From JADLHS01 sp964594985 (GTDB lineage: Bacteria; Verrucomicrobiota; Verrucomicrobiia; Limisphaerales; JADLHS01), in contig CAZQNQ010000022.1 in assembly GCA_964594985.1 (NCBI GenBank), positions 1-64,000 of the forward strand: a DNA stretch of 64,000 bases, written 5' to 3'. Below are positions 1 through 8,884 of the stretch, in pieces. Positions within the stretch are counted from its first letter, which is position 1; each line of letters starts with the position of its first letter. The notes under the pieces were generated by a model. That model did not search any database, was not told where the DNA came from, and saw only the letters and a program-made list of their open reading frames with translations. The translations under genes were made by a program, and so were the position numbers.

Positions 1-58
1 CGGCGCGCAGGGACTGACGCGCCCTACCAGCAACGGTCATTTTGTTACGCGCTCTAAG
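1..58. repeat. Right half of GC-rich palindromic repeat (family H)
   Basis: The first 58 bases closely match 43200-43256. Both run from a GGCGCGCAG core through ACTGACGCGCCCTACC, then a short variable stretch, then TTTTGTTAYRCGCTCT. The copy near 43.2 kb has the inverted left arm, so this one is the right arm of an element cut by the window edge. It lies directly upstream of the first gene and is followed by a short GATTAA-word stretch. Confidence 0.6.
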
Positions 59-80
59 AAAAAGATTAAGATCAAGAATG
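52..80. repeat. GATTAA-word repeat, single arm (family A)
   Basis: This short stretch (TCTAAGAAAAAGATTAAG and on) has the same hexamer-period words as the full hairpins at 22.7, 31.3 and 44.6 kb. Only the GATTAA-rich arm is seen here. It ends about 8 bases before the Shine-Dalgarno-like AGGAG of the following gene, so it probably forms part of that gene's 5' leader. Confidence 0.5.
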
Positions 81-105
81 AGGGAAGCAGGAGAACGAAT
101 TGATT

Positions 106-3100
106 ATGAACAAATCGTCTGTGGTGAAATGGGGTGGGAACGGAATGGCGGTGGCGACCGGGCTGGCGATGACGCTGGTTGCGGCTGGGGTTTGCGCCCA
201 GACGACGGTGACGGTGCAGCCGCCGCCGGGCTTCGAAGTCATGGTGGGCGAGGTTGTTTTACCGCCTGGAGCGCAGTTGCCCCCAGATGTCCAACCACCG
301 AATGCACCGGCCAAACCCGGTGGCACGAATAACGTCGCCAAGGCCGAATCGCCGGAGGAAAAACGGTTGCAGGCTTTGTTGAAGCTGAAGTTTGATCGCT
401 CGCCGAATGCGATCCTGAAAGGGTTGTCCGCGCAGTTCGATGCGAAGACCGCCAGCACGAATGAGGTTGAGCAATTCAAACAGATGGTGGTGCTTGGGGA
501 TTGGAAAAAGACCGGCGACTATCTGGCCAAGCTGCCGCCGGATCATGGCAAGCAAGTCTATCGCTACCTCCTCAAGGAACTCGCCAGTTCCGCCCGCCCG
601 GCTAATCAGCCCGACGGCGAGATGCAGCCGCAGGTGATGGAAGACGGACAGGTGGTCATGGTGAACTCGGGGCAGCAAGGCCCGGCCAATAATGCCGCGC
701 CGACGTTGCTGATGACGGACGTGCTCGCGCTGGCGGAGATCGCGCCGCACGACTTGACGGATGGCGATGCCAAATCGCTCGGGCAATTGCTGGGAAAACT
801 TTTCCCCCGCGGCGATGCGATCGAGCCGTTCGTGGCGGAATTGGAAAAGGGTGTGAAGCGACTGGGTGGACCGGAGCCGGAGAATCGGCGGCGCGCGGCG
901 GAATTGTTGCTCGGGGCGAACCGATTGGCCGAGGCAGTGGCGTTCTTTCCAGCGCTCGACGTTGCCAAAGAGAAGCTGGATTGGCGCGCGTTGGATCAGC
1001 ACGCCCGTGAGCTGGCTGCCCGCGGCAAGCGCGAGAAGGACAGCAAGCTGCTCGTGCAGGCGTGGGACTTGAACCAGTTCATCATCGGCAATACGAATGC
1101 CGCCGTGACGAATCGTGACCCGGCGCTGCAACGTTGCATGGAATTATTGCCACAGATTTCACGCGACGTCGGCACGAACTGGTTGCGCGAGCGTTTTCAA
1201 GCCGATGCGGCGCAGGGGCTGGGGATTTTCGCGGTGGTGAATCAGTCGGTACAGAAGGGCTTCACGGATCGCAATGCCGATTCCCGCCGCAAGAATCTCG
1301 AACTGCAGAAACAGGTCGTGGGAATTTTTCTGAGTGTGGGCGATCCGACGCAGGCGCACTGGCACGTGGCATTGCAACTCATGGCGCAGGGCTGGTTGCA
1401 GGAGGCGAACTGGGCCAAGCAACGCTATCGTCCGCCGCAGAATTACGGCGCGCAGTACGATCAGTTCGGCAACATGGTCAGTTACGAGAACTACCCGCAG
1501 AATTATTACGATGGGAATCAAGTCCCACCGCTCGCGCCGGATCAGGCGCTGGCCGTCGCCCCCGGCGACGCATGGTTGATGCAACTGGACTCGGGTTTGC
1601 GCGTCGCAGTGCTGCGGGTGATGGCGGACTTGTATTCCAAGACGGAAACGCCCGACAAGGCGTTGCCGTTCATCGAAGTCGTGGCGAAAGTCCAACCCCG
1701 CGCGGCAACCGATCTGGCGAACTCCTTCTTGCGCGCGTGGGCCGAGGCGCGGAATCCAAATCGGAATTTGCAGAACCAAAGCCGCTATTACATGAACGGT
1801 GTGATGTATTACGGCAACCCGTACGGAGGGCAGCAACGCGGTGGCATCTCGCTCACGCGCGCCATGCAAGTGCGCAATATCAAGGAACTTTCCGGATTGC
1901 TAAAGCGGTTCGAGGTCGTGTCGCTGGCAAAACTGGATGACGACGCGTTGGTGGCGGCGTTCGCGGCGGCGCACAGCCCGGCGGAGGTGTTCAAGGTGGA
2001 GGACATCGAAGCCGTCTTCGGTGACCGCGCCAAGATCAAGGCCGACACGCTGGCCGGACTCGCGCAAGCAATGCGCGAACGGCTCGCCCAACAATGGCGG
2101 CAGCCGCGCGTGCAGCAGGAGGCCAAGACGCAGCGCACGGACAAGCAGATCGAGGCGGAAGTGTTGCGTGGCTACGAAGTGGTGCTCGGGCTGGTGGCGG
2201 ATGCGTTGCAGGTCGAGGCATCCAACTGGCGGCTGCATGTGGCGCGGGCTTCGACGTTGTTCGACCTCGCGGAGTTTCAATACGGCAAGAAGGTGGATCT
2301 CGCGATCTATGTCGAGAAGCGCGATGAGAGCTTCAAGGAATTTGAACTGGCCGCGCGGCTTTACGCGGAGTCGCTCGCGACCCTCGAAGAGAAGGACGAA
2401 ACGCCGCTCGTGTATCAGCAATGGTTCAACGCGAATCTCGGCGCGAGCGATCTCGCTTATGTGACGCGGCAGCAGGAGCCGGAGACGAATCAACTGGCGC
2501 GTGTCAGGAACGCCATCCTTGCGTTGCCGGGCGCGGCGGCCGACCGGCATCTGGCCGCGTTCGCGAAACAACTCAACCAGAGCGCGAATCAGTTGCGGCC
2601 GGAACTCAAGCCGCGTTATCTCCGCGCCGGTCTGGACATCGCGGGTAATCGCCCCGAAGCCGAGGAGGCGCGCAAGCTGGTCGCGTATTACGATGACTTG
2701 TTGCTGGAGCTGGAGTTGGTCGTGCGGGTGGACGGTGACGCGACGGTCGGGCACGGGCAGCCGTTTGGCGTGTTCGTTTCATTGCGGCACACGGCGGACA
2801 TCGAACGTGAAGCCGGCGGGTTCGGGCGTTACCTGCGGAACACAAAGAATTCCAGCAGTTATTACTACAATCCCTACGGCGGCCAGCAGCGCAATTTTCC
2901 GGAGGAATTCGAGAAGCAAGTGCGCGAGAAACTCGCGGACCATTACGAGGTCAAGACCGTCACGTTCCTCGATGAGAAGGTGAAGTCGCGTGGTTACGGG
3001 CGCGCGGGTTGGCGCGAAACGCCGCTGGCCTATCTGCTCGTGCAGGCCAAGGATGGCTCCGTGGATCAACTGCCGGCGTTCCACATGGACCTGGATTTCT

Positions 3101-3912
3101 CGGATACGCGCGGACAGGTGGTGCTGCCGGTGAAATCGCCCGTGGTGCTGTTGGACGCCCGGCCCGAGCGTGTGCCCGCCCGTCCGCTCGAAAAACTGGA
3201 GATCGTGCAGACGCTCGATGACCGCGAGATTGCGCAGGGTCGCGTGACGTTGGAGATCAAAGCCAGCGCCAATGGGTTGGTGCCCGGCTTGAATGAATTG
3301 GTGCGCACGAACTTCGCGCACTTGCAGGTGGAGGATTTCAGCGATCGCGGCGTGGCCTTGAACCGGATTGACGCCGAAGCCGACGTGCTCGCGCCGGTGA
3401 GCGAGCGGAACTGGTCGCTCAAGTTCACCGTGGCGAAGGATGCACCGGCGGCGTTGGAATTCAAGTTCCCCGAGCCGCTGGTAAACGACGCGAAGCTGAC
3501 TTACAAGCGCTACGCCGACGCGGACCTCGTGGAAGTGAAACCGATGCTGGCGCTGGCGGGAGTTTCGTTGCGACCACGGCCGTGGTGGCATTGGGCAGTC
3601 GGCGGGGTGGTGGGTGTTGGTTTGATTGTCACGGCGGGATGGCTGTTGCGGCGAAAGGTTCACCTGACGGAAACCGCCGCTCCGGCTTACAGCCTGCCAT
3701 CGCAGTTGACGCCGTTCGCGGTCATTGAACTGTTGCGGCGGATGAAGGTGGATGAAGCGTTGCGCCTCGATGAATCCCATCGGACTGAACTCAGCGAGAC
3801 ACTTCGCGAACTGGAGGAACATTATTTTGCCCGGCGCAACAACGGTCACTCCGACCCGGATCTCGCCGGCATCGGCCGGCAATGGGTGAGCCGCGCGACA
3901 AATGGGAAATAG
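106..3912 (+). CDS. Large exported, C-terminally tail-anchored protein of unknown function
   Basis: About 1268 aa. An N-terminal signal peptide (positive residues, then a hydrophobic run ending near VCAQ) is followed by a long extracytoplasmic region rich in Ala, Leu and charged residues, with helical TPR-like character. A single membrane helix sits near residues 1160-1182 (WAVGGVVGVGLIVTAGWLL), followed by a charged cytoplasmic tail of about 80 residues. Three Tyr/Asn/Gly-rich patches stand out. The octapeptide NPYGGQQR occurs near residues 571 and 922 with different codons, and a YGAQYDQFGN patch lies near 450. The ATG at 106 is used; a TTG at 100 is 6 nt from AGGAG (89-93) and is also possible. 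No family is recognised. A role in the periplasm or cell envelope is inferred only from the topology. Confidence 0.75.
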   Translation: MNKSSVVKWGGNGMAVATGLAMTLVAAGVCAQTTVTVQPPPGFEVMVGEVVLPPGAQLPPDVQPPNAPAKPGGTNNVAKAESPEEKRLQALLKLKFDRSPNAILKGLSAQFDAKTASTNEVEQFKQMVVLGDWKKTGDYLAKLPPDHGKQVYRYLLKELASSARPANQPDGEMQPQVMEDGQVVMVNSGQQGPANNAAPTLLMTDVLALAEIAPHDLTDGDAKSLGQLLGKLFPRGDAIEPFVAELEKGVKRLGGPEPENRRRAAELLLGANRLAEAVAFFPALDVAKEKLDWRALDQHARELAARGKREKDSKLLVQAWDLNQFIIGNTNAAVTNRDPALQRCMELLPQISRDVGTNWLRERFQADAAQGLGIFAVVNQSVQKGFTDRNADSRRKNLELQKQVVGIFLSVGDPTQAHWHVALQLMAQGWLQEANWAKQRYRPPQNYGAQYDQFGNMVSYENYPQNYYDGNQVPPLAPDQALAVAPGDAWLMQLDSGLRVAVLRVMADLYSKTETPDKALPFIEVVAKVQPRAATDLANSFLRAWAEARNPNRNLQNQSRYYMNGVMYYGNPYGGQQRGGISLTRAMQVRNIKELSGLLKRFEVVSLAKLDDDALVAAFAAAHSPAEVFKVEDIEAVFGDRAKIKADTLAGLAQAMRERLAQQWRQPRVQQEAKTQRTDKQIEAEVLRGYEVVLGLVADALQVEASNWRLHVARASTLFDLAEFQYGKKVDLAIYVEKRDESFKEFELAARLYAESLATLEEKDETPLVYQQWFNANLGASDLAYVTRQQEPETNQLARVRNAILALPGAAADRHLAAFAKQLNQSANQLRPELKPRYLRAGLDIAGNRPEAEEARKLVAYYDDLLLELELVVRVDGDATVGHGQPFGVFVSLRHTADIEREAGGFGRYLRNTKNSSSYYYNPYGGQQRNFPEEFEKQVREKLADHYEVKTVTFLDEKVKSRGYGRAGWRETPLAYLLVQAKDGSVDQLPAFHMDLDFSDTRGQVVLPVKSPVVLLDARPERVPARPLEKLEIVQTLDDREIAQGRVTLEIKASANGLVPGLNELVRTNFAHLQVEDFSDRGVALNRIDAEADVLAPVSERNWSLKFTVAKDAPAALEFKFPEPLVNDAKLTYKRYADADLVEVKPMLALAGVSLRPRPWWHWAVGGVVGVGLIVTAGWLLRRKVHLTETAAPAYSLPSQLTPFAVIELLRRMKVDEALRLDESHRTELSETLRELEEHYFARRNNGHSDPDLAGIGRQWVSRATNGK

Positions 3913-3944
3913 CCATGAGTCGGGGCACCCGGTAATCTTCCGAC

Positions 3945-4826
3945 ATGGTTGCTGATGAGTCATTGTGTTTGCGCTGCGCTCCCGAACCGCGGCGCGTTTC
4001 GTTTTGGTTGCTGTTGCTGGCGTTGTTGCTCGCGGGAGGGTTTTCCGCCCGGGCGCAGTTTGGCGGGCCGGGTTCGACCGGCGTCAGCGCCTCGCTGATC
4101 CGCTTGTTCGGCACGAACAACACCTTCATCGCCCAGGCGGAGGTGCAAGTGCTCGATGTCAAAAACAAGGAGCTGATCGGCACGCCCATGAATTTTGCGC
4201 TGGCCGACAATAAGATCCGCGTCGAGGTGGACCTGAACCGGATGCGCAACAAAATGGAGCCGGACGCGCTCGCCAAGGTCAAGCCGTTGGGCATGGATAG
4301 CGTCGTCAGCATCATCCGCCCGGAACAAAAAGCGGCGTTGATCGTTTTCCCCAAACTCAACGCGTTCGTGAAACTGGAGATGCCCCCGACCGAGGCGGAG
4401 GCGTTTTTGACGCGCGCCAAGATCGAGCGCACCACGCTGGGCAAGGAGAAGATGGAAGGGCGTTCCTGTGTGAAACAGCGCGTGGTCATCACGGATGATG
4501 CGGGGAAAAAATCCGAAGCCACCGTCTGGATCGCGCCGGATTTGCGCAATTTCCCGGTCTGTGTCGCCACCCGGGAGAAGGAAGGCACGGTGACGGTCCG
4601 GTTCCGGCAGATCCAGTTCACGCGCGCCGAGGCGACGAAGTTCGAGCCGCCGGCTGGATTTGTTGAATGCGGTGACATTCAGGTACTCATGGCCGGGCCG
4701 GTGGTGAAATACATGAAGGAAAAGGGCACGGCGATCAAGTCAACCAACAAAACCCAACCCGCAACTACCAGTCCCGCCAAACCCGCCGCGACCAAATCTG
4801 CGCCGGCAACGACTAAGAAGAAGTAG
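3945..4826 (+). CDS. Exported protein, DUF4412-like
   Basis: 293 aa. A long n-region is followed by a strong hydrophobic segment (residues about 19-33) ending at SARAQ, so it is probably exported. The middle (GMDSVVSIIRPEQKA, then a FPKLNAFVKLEMP stretch) and the later KQRVVITDDAG / VWIAPDLRNFPV segments resemble DUF4412-type periplasmic proteins, which test whether a metal or cofactor-bound material can be measured by a lipoprotein-like beta fold; the match is by pattern only. The C-terminus is a low-complexity Lys/Thr/Ala/Pro tail. It starts 32 bp after the preceding gene, so co-transcription is likely. Its last 14 bases overlap tail to tail with folA on the other strand. Function unknown. 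Confidence 0.65.
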   Translation: MVADESLCLRCAPEPRRVSFWLLLLALLLAGGFSARAQFGGPGSTGVSASLIRLFGTNNTFIAQAEVQVLDVKNKELIGTPMNFALADNKIRVEVDLNRMRNKMEPDALAKVKPLGMDSVVSIIRPEQKAALIVFPKLNAFVKLEMPPTEAEAFLTRAKIERTTLGKEKMEGRSCVKQRVVITDDAGKKSEATVWIAPDLRNFPVCVATREKEGTVTVRFRQIQFTRAEATKFEPPAGFVECGDIQVLMAGPVVKYMKEKGTAIKSTNKTQPATTSPAKPAATKSAPATTKKK

Positions 4827-5373
4827 CGACTTCGGGGCCGCGATTTTGGTAGCGCAAAATCTTGAACTCCGGCGTGTCGCGGATTTCTTCCGCCAACTCG
4901 AACCGGTCCTCAAACTTGGGAAAGAAAGCATCGCCGACCACTTCGCGCTTCACCAGCGTGAGAAATAATTCCGAGCACAGCGGGAGCGTCTGTTCGTAAA
5001 TCTGCGCGCCGCCGCAGATGAAGACCTGGCGTTGGTCGGGCGATCCCCTCACCCCGGCCCTCTCCCCATCGGATGGGGCGAGGGTGGCCGCCAGGCCGGG
5101 AGCGGGGGTTTCCATCCAGGCGAGCAGTTCGCTCAAACCTCGCATTGTCCGCACTCCCGGATGCGACCACGCGGCCCGGCTCAGGACGATGGTCTCGCGA
5201 TTGGGCAAGGGCTTGCCGATGGACTCAAAAGTTTTCCGCCCCATCACGATGACGTGCCCGCTGGTGGTGGCTTTGAACCACTGGAAATCCTCGGGCAGAT
5301 GCCACGGGATCTGGTTGCCGTTGCCGATGACGCGATTGCGCGACATGGCGGCGATGGCTTTGAAAGGTTGCAC
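4813..5373 (-). CDS. folA: Dihydrofolate reductase with a 21-codon repeat insertion
   Basis: Reduces dihydrofolate to tetrahydrofolate with NADPH. The N-terminus is diagnostic: AAMSRNRVIGNGNQIPWHLP, with the catalytic acid at about E28, then VMGRKTFESIGKPLPNR and ICGGAQIYEQTL for the nucleotide site. The GTG at 5373 is chosen because the truncated copy at 9661 has ATG at exactly this base and the protein aligns from there; the frame stays open upstream to 5454. Length is 186 aa, but residues near 90-110 (PAPGLAATLAPSDGERAGVR) are encoded by a 63-nt dispersed palindrome. Without it the protein would be 165 aa, normal for the family. The insert lies in the loop before the ICGGAQIYEQ strand and helix and should be surface exposed. 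It is probably still active. Confidence 0.92.
   Translation of the reverse strand: MQPFKAIAAMSRNRVIGNGNQIPWHLPEDFQWFKATTSGHVIVMGRKTFESIGKPLPNRETIVLSRAAWSHPGVRTMRGLSELLAWMETPAPGLAATLAPSDGERAGVRGSPDQRQVFICGGAQIYEQTLPLCSELFLTLVKREVVGDAFFPKFEDRFELAEEIRDTPEFKILRYQNRGPEVATSS
5045..5107. repeat. 63-nt palindromic repeat (family F) inside folA
   Basis: The reverse complement of this stretch aligns without gaps to the intergenic element at 21793-21855 (63 nt each, about 57 identical by hand count). The core is CCCCATCGGATGGGG, flanked by CCCTC/GAGGG arms. Its length is exactly 21 codons, so folA stays in frame. Related but rearranged copies occur at 21519-21678. Confidence 0.85.
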
Positions 5374-5488
5374 AGAAACAATGCTGTCGGCTTCCAATGG
5401 CGACGTCAACGAATGGCTTCCAGCACCGGTCAGGATAAGCAAGCAGCGGAACACGCTGAGGGAGATGCTCCGCTGCTATCCGCCTGGC

Positions 5489-6031
5489 TTACTGTGAAAC
5501 TTGCATCGGCCTGCGCCCGTCTGCCCTGATTTCCTGGCTGCCAGATTTACTGCTCACCGTTCCATCACAATACAGAATGTTTCCCTCCACAGGACAGACG
5601 GCGAGGATGGTTTTAGGATTGGCATCGCTGATATTTGTACCGGAGCGCAAGCGGTAGGTGGCGTTGGCGGCGGTGAGCAGCCCGAAATCAACAGCCGGTT
5701 TTCGCGTTTTGTCGTCCGGGCAAACCAAAATCTTGGGCGTACTCAGTTCATTGGATGCAACTTGGAAATGAAACATGGCGTTGCGGTCAAACCCCTCCGC
5801 GTCCACCGCACAATGTTCCAGCGTTCCGCCGGCATTGGTGGTGAGATTGAAGGGATAGTGATCGTCGTGGTCGCCAGCCCAAATTCTGAAACCCAGCCCG
5901 ATCTGTTTCAGATTGTTGACGCAACTGAGGCGTTGGGCTTTCGGCTCACAACCGTGCCCGCAACGATGCTGCGGATCGGAATCACAGGCCACCAAGCCCA
6001 AGCTCACAGTGAGGAGGAGGAACGGCTTCAT
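5489..6031 (-). CDS. Lipoprotein with a pseudopilin-like passenger domain
   Basis: 180 aa. The N-terminus MKPFLLLTVSLGLVACDSD is a lipoprotein signal (lipobox LVAC, Cys at about 16), not a prepilin leader. The next segment, KAQRLSCVNNLKQIGLGFRI with AGDHDDHYPF, is the sequence that normally follows the hydrophobic helix of verrucomicrobial/planctomycete H-X9-DG pseudopilins. Near the C-terminus NILYCDGTV corresponds to the end of the H-X9-DG motif, but the His is not evident. The hydrophobic pilin helix thus appears replaced by a lipoprotein anchor. Genes nearby are unrelated envelope or secreted proteins. It could be a lipid-anchored relative of minor pseudopilins; function unknown. Confidence 0.7.
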   Translation of the reverse strand: MKPFLLLTVSLGLVACDSDPQHRCGHGCEPKAQRLSCVNNLKQIGLGFRIWAGDHDDHYPFNLTTNAGGTLEHCAVDAEGFDRNAMFHFQVASNELSTPKILVCPDDKTRKPAVDFGLLTAANATYRLRSGTNISDANPKTILAVCPVEGNILYCDGTVSSKSGSQEIRADGRRPMQVSQ

Positions 6032-6047
6032 GTTGCCAGACGCAGAA

Positions 6048-6833
6048 TCAAAAAAATGGATCTCTTACGTAGTTTACCAGTTTACCGGCGGCGTTGAACA
6101 CCATTGATATTTTGTAGTTCAACCCATTGTTTGGGTCTTTGCCAGCCGGGAGAATGTCCACAAATGCCCCGCCGTTCAGCGTGCACGAGGCCGCAGTTGG
6201 TTTGATAAGAATTTCATGCGGCGTAAATTCCACTCCGGCATCAGCTTTAACCATGCGGATCACCTCCTCCCGCGTCACCGGCACCGTCAAATTCGGCACA
6301 AAGCCCGGCTTCGGCAGCGAGTTCATTTGCACGGCCTCCTGACGTGTCATCAAGTAAGAAACTTTCAGTCCTAATTTGGGTGAGTCCTGAATGGTAAAGG
6401 TCGTATCTCCAATCATAAACGTGTACATGTAACCGCCCAGACAAGAATGAAATGTTTCCAACTTGAAATCATCCAGATCAAAAGGCAGGCGTCCTTCGTA
6501 GGCCGCAAACCACTTCCGCGCGAGCGGCAGATATTTTTCCTGATAATTTCTGGCTAATTTCTCTCGCTGGTCAGGACTCATTTCCTCCCGTCGAATGACC
6601 GCCGGCGGCGGATTAGTGATGACCTTAAAGCCACTTTGCGAAAGCTGCTGCGCCAACTTTATTTTTTCATTGGCATGCGCTTCGTCATGCTGGCGTTCGA
6701 GTTTCAACCACGGAAGGACCTTCTCCATTTCCCGGCGTTCGACGATTCGCACCCAGATTAGGCCTCCAACTATGGCGCCAACGACCACAAGCCACAGCCC
6801 CACTCGCAACCAGTTTTCGTTTAAGCGTCTCAT
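6048..6833 (-). CDS. Single-pass membrane protein of unknown function
   Basis: About 261 aa. Short cytoplasmic N-terminus (MRRLNENWLRV), one helix (GLWLVVVGAIVGGLIWV), then a charged, probably coiled-coil stretch and a mixed extracytoplasmic domain. The ATG at 6833 shares one base with the TGA of the upstream gene (TGATG), which argues for translational coupling and for this start over a start 8 codons earlier. No family recognised. The same arrangement, a large secreted protein followed by a small membrane protein, occurs at 24.5-28.0 kb. Confidence 0.7.
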   Translation of the reverse strand: MRRLNENWLRVGLWLVVVGAIVGGLIWVRIVERREMEKVLPWLKLERQHDEAHANEKIKLAQQLSQSGFKVITNPPPAVIRREEMSPDQREKLARNYQEKYLPLARKWFAAYEGRLPFDLDDFKLETFHSCLGGYMYTFMIGDTTFTIQDSPKLGLKVSYLMTRQEAVQMNSLPKPGFVPNLTVPVTREEVIRMVKADAGVEFTPHEILIKPTAASCTLNGGAFVDILPAGKDPNNGLNYKISMVFNAAGKLVNYVRDPFF

Positions 6834-8845
6834 CAATTCTCTTTCACATGCGACCAATCAAGCCGCATAAGTTCGTCATCATAAACGCTGGAATAAATCA
6901 TTTTGAGACAGCCAAAAACTCTCGGTTCTGCACTGCCGTTAACATTCATTTCTGGATACTTGCCCAAAGTCGCTGCAACAGCCCATTGGAATGAATAGGT
7001 TGGATCACAAGCTCCCGGCCATTGGTTTTTACCACAGACCCACGCTTGTTCTAAAAATTGTGCGGCCTGCGCGGTAACGACGAGTTCATTCTCTGTCACC
7101 CAGGCCTGCGGAAGCGCACCACCGAAGAACAAGCCGCAATTTTTCTGCATGTAAGAATATTCTTGCTGGGCAGGTGGACGTATCCCACAAGCTTGTGCAA
7201 AACTAAAATCTCCGGTTTCGTGCGGTGTCACACCACTATAACAAGTCCAAAATGCCGCCCGGCGCAGCCGCCAATTAGGGTTGGGATAGCTTTGCAACCA
7301 ACTTTGGAGTTCGTAAGTATTGAACTTGTTCAGCAAAAAAGGTCCGCCGCCAACCGTGAATCCATTGCCGTGTGCTTGGGCGACAGTAAACTCTGAATAG
7401 TTCGCATTGGATAAGGCCGGGCGTAAAAATGCCGCCCATTCCAAATTGTCAGGCCCGAGCGAAACACAATCTGAATGGTTGCGCCCAGAGCCCACCTGTG
7501 ATGTCGTGTATTGTGTAAGCGACAGGGATTTGTACAAATCCCGATAAAGCTGCTTTAAGGTTTGTTTTACCCACGTTTCCGCCCGCTCATTGAGAAGCAA
7601 ACTGGTCAACCCATAACCTGGGTCAAATGGATCCTCTTCTTGGTATGTCAGATAACATCCCGCCGCAGTTCTGACTCCATTTCGATCAATCCGGTTGGTA
7701 AAATCCAATGTCGTAGGGTTCGAGGTTTGGAAATGCACCGCGTAGGTGCTATTTGTGTAAGGCGTCACGCCATCAGCTTCTGTAAAGTCCCAATCTAAGA
7801 CGATAGTTGCCGCATAAGGAACGTACCCGCCGAAAGCCACCAAAGTCTGGCCACTTGTCGGATCAATGATTGATGCTGTGATTGTCTGCGGCTTGTCTGT
7901 CACAAAATAGAAATAGTTGGTGCCAATATCGGGAGATGCGTAATCACTGCCAAACAACAAGTACGTATCATTCTCAAAATCCAACGGGAGCGCAGCCAGA
8001 CTCTCAAAGCTTATTTTCGCATCAGCGGGTTTATTGGTTAGATTGCAAACCAATGCACGGCAAACGGTTCGCAAGTAAACATTCACTGGGCCTTCTGGAT
8101 TATACTTGGTATTCAGCGTGACGGTATTGTTCGTGCCCAAGCTGTAACGCGCCGGCAACCCGTCCACCGTGACTTCAAACAGTTCATTGGTGATGCCACT
8201 TAGATCTTGAATGGCGACTGCCAACGAAATGGTGTTGCTGACCACATCATAAGGCTGCGGGGAAATAAAGCTGATCTCCGCGCCGCGATACGGAATCGCC
8301 CGGAAAAACGCGTTGCAATCCCGCGCAATGCCCGTGATTTGAAAATACATCGGGTCCGTCACCTTCCAGTTTGGCACCGTGCCCTGCACCAGCCAGCCGT
8401 CCTGACTGTCGGCGGCCCCGAGAAAATCAATCGCCTTCCAGACTGGGGTTTCCGCCTTATCACAAACCAGCAACGCAAAGTCCCGCTCAGTTTCAGCGCT
8501 GTAATCGAAGTGATTGGCTTTGATGAGCAGCGTGTCTGTTCCATAAAGAAGCACCTGCAAGTGCGGCTCCGCGTTGGTGGATTCGGGAAAGGCCAACAGC
8601 GCGGCGAAGAGATTTGTGGCCGTGGCCGCAGTCTGATTTGTGTCCATCAGGGTAAAAACATGGTCCTGATATTTCACATAGTTCCGATTGGTGTTGGGCA
8701 GGATAGGCGGACAATTGGTGCAGCCTCCGCCTCCCCCACCCGGTATTGGCGGGAAGATGATTTGAGCTTGGAGGTTTGCTGTCAGAGCGAGGGTGAGAAC
8801 ACAACCCAGAATATGCCGTCCGAGGATTCCCTTAATGGCTTTCAT
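6833..8845 (-). CDS. Large secreted protein with a possible clan-CD-like His/Cys dyad
   Basis: 670 aa. Signal peptide (ILGCVLTLALTANLQAQ), then a Pro/Gly linker (PPIPGGGGGGCTNCPP). A module with GWLVQGTVPNW ending in NAFFRA resembles the YFRA/FFRA beta module common in secreted Verrucomicrobia proteins. It is rich in Asn and Thr. In the C-terminal third a hydrophobic strand leads into AQAHGNG (His about 492), and 43 residues later another strand leads into FWTCYSG (Cys about 535), followed by GLFFGGALPQAW. That order and spacing resemble caspase-like/CHAT peptidases of clan CD; this is a pattern match, not a proven homology. Base composition is lower in GC than the flanks. It overlaps the next gene by one base. 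The start has a hydrophobic signal and no better upstream Met. Confidence 0.7.
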   Translation of the reverse strand: MKAIKGILGRHILGCVLTLALTANLQAQIIFPPIPGGGGGGCTNCPPILPNTNRNYVKYQDHVFTLMDTNQTAATATNLFAALLAFPESTNAEPHLQVLLYGTDTLLIKANHFDYSAETERDFALLVCDKAETPVWKAIDFLGAADSQDGWLVQGTVPNWKVTDPMYFQITGIARDCNAFFRAIPYRGAEISFISPQPYDVVSNTISLAVAIQDLSGITNELFEVTVDGLPARYSLGTNNTVTLNTKYNPEGPVNVYLRTVCRALVCNLTNKPADAKISFESLAALPLDFENDTYLLFGSDYASPDIGTNYFYFVTDKPQTITASIIDPTSGQTLVAFGGYVPYAATIVLDWDFTEADGVTPYTNSTYAVHFQTSNPTTLDFTNRIDRNGVRTAAGCYLTYQEEDPFDPGYGLTSLLLNERAETWVKQTLKQLYRDLYKSLSLTQYTTSQVGSGRNHSDCVSLGPDNLEWAAFLRPALSNANYSEFTVAQAHGNGFTVGGGPFLLNKFNTYELQSWLQSYPNPNWRLRRAAFWTCYSGVTPHETGDFSFAQACGIRPPAQQEYSYMQKNCGLFFGGALPQAWVTENELVVTAQAAQFLEQAWVCGKNQWPGACDPTYSFQWAVAATLGKYPEMNVNGSAEPRVFGCLKMIYSSVYDDELMRLDWSHVKEN

Positions 8846-8884
8846 GGTTTTCTGATTTTTTGGTTAATCCGAGCTTATTTGCCC

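Noticed and set aside
2779..3963. 394-codon antisense frame in the first large gene
   Set aside because: No motif, and the sense frame has a signal peptide and membrane helix. Shadow.
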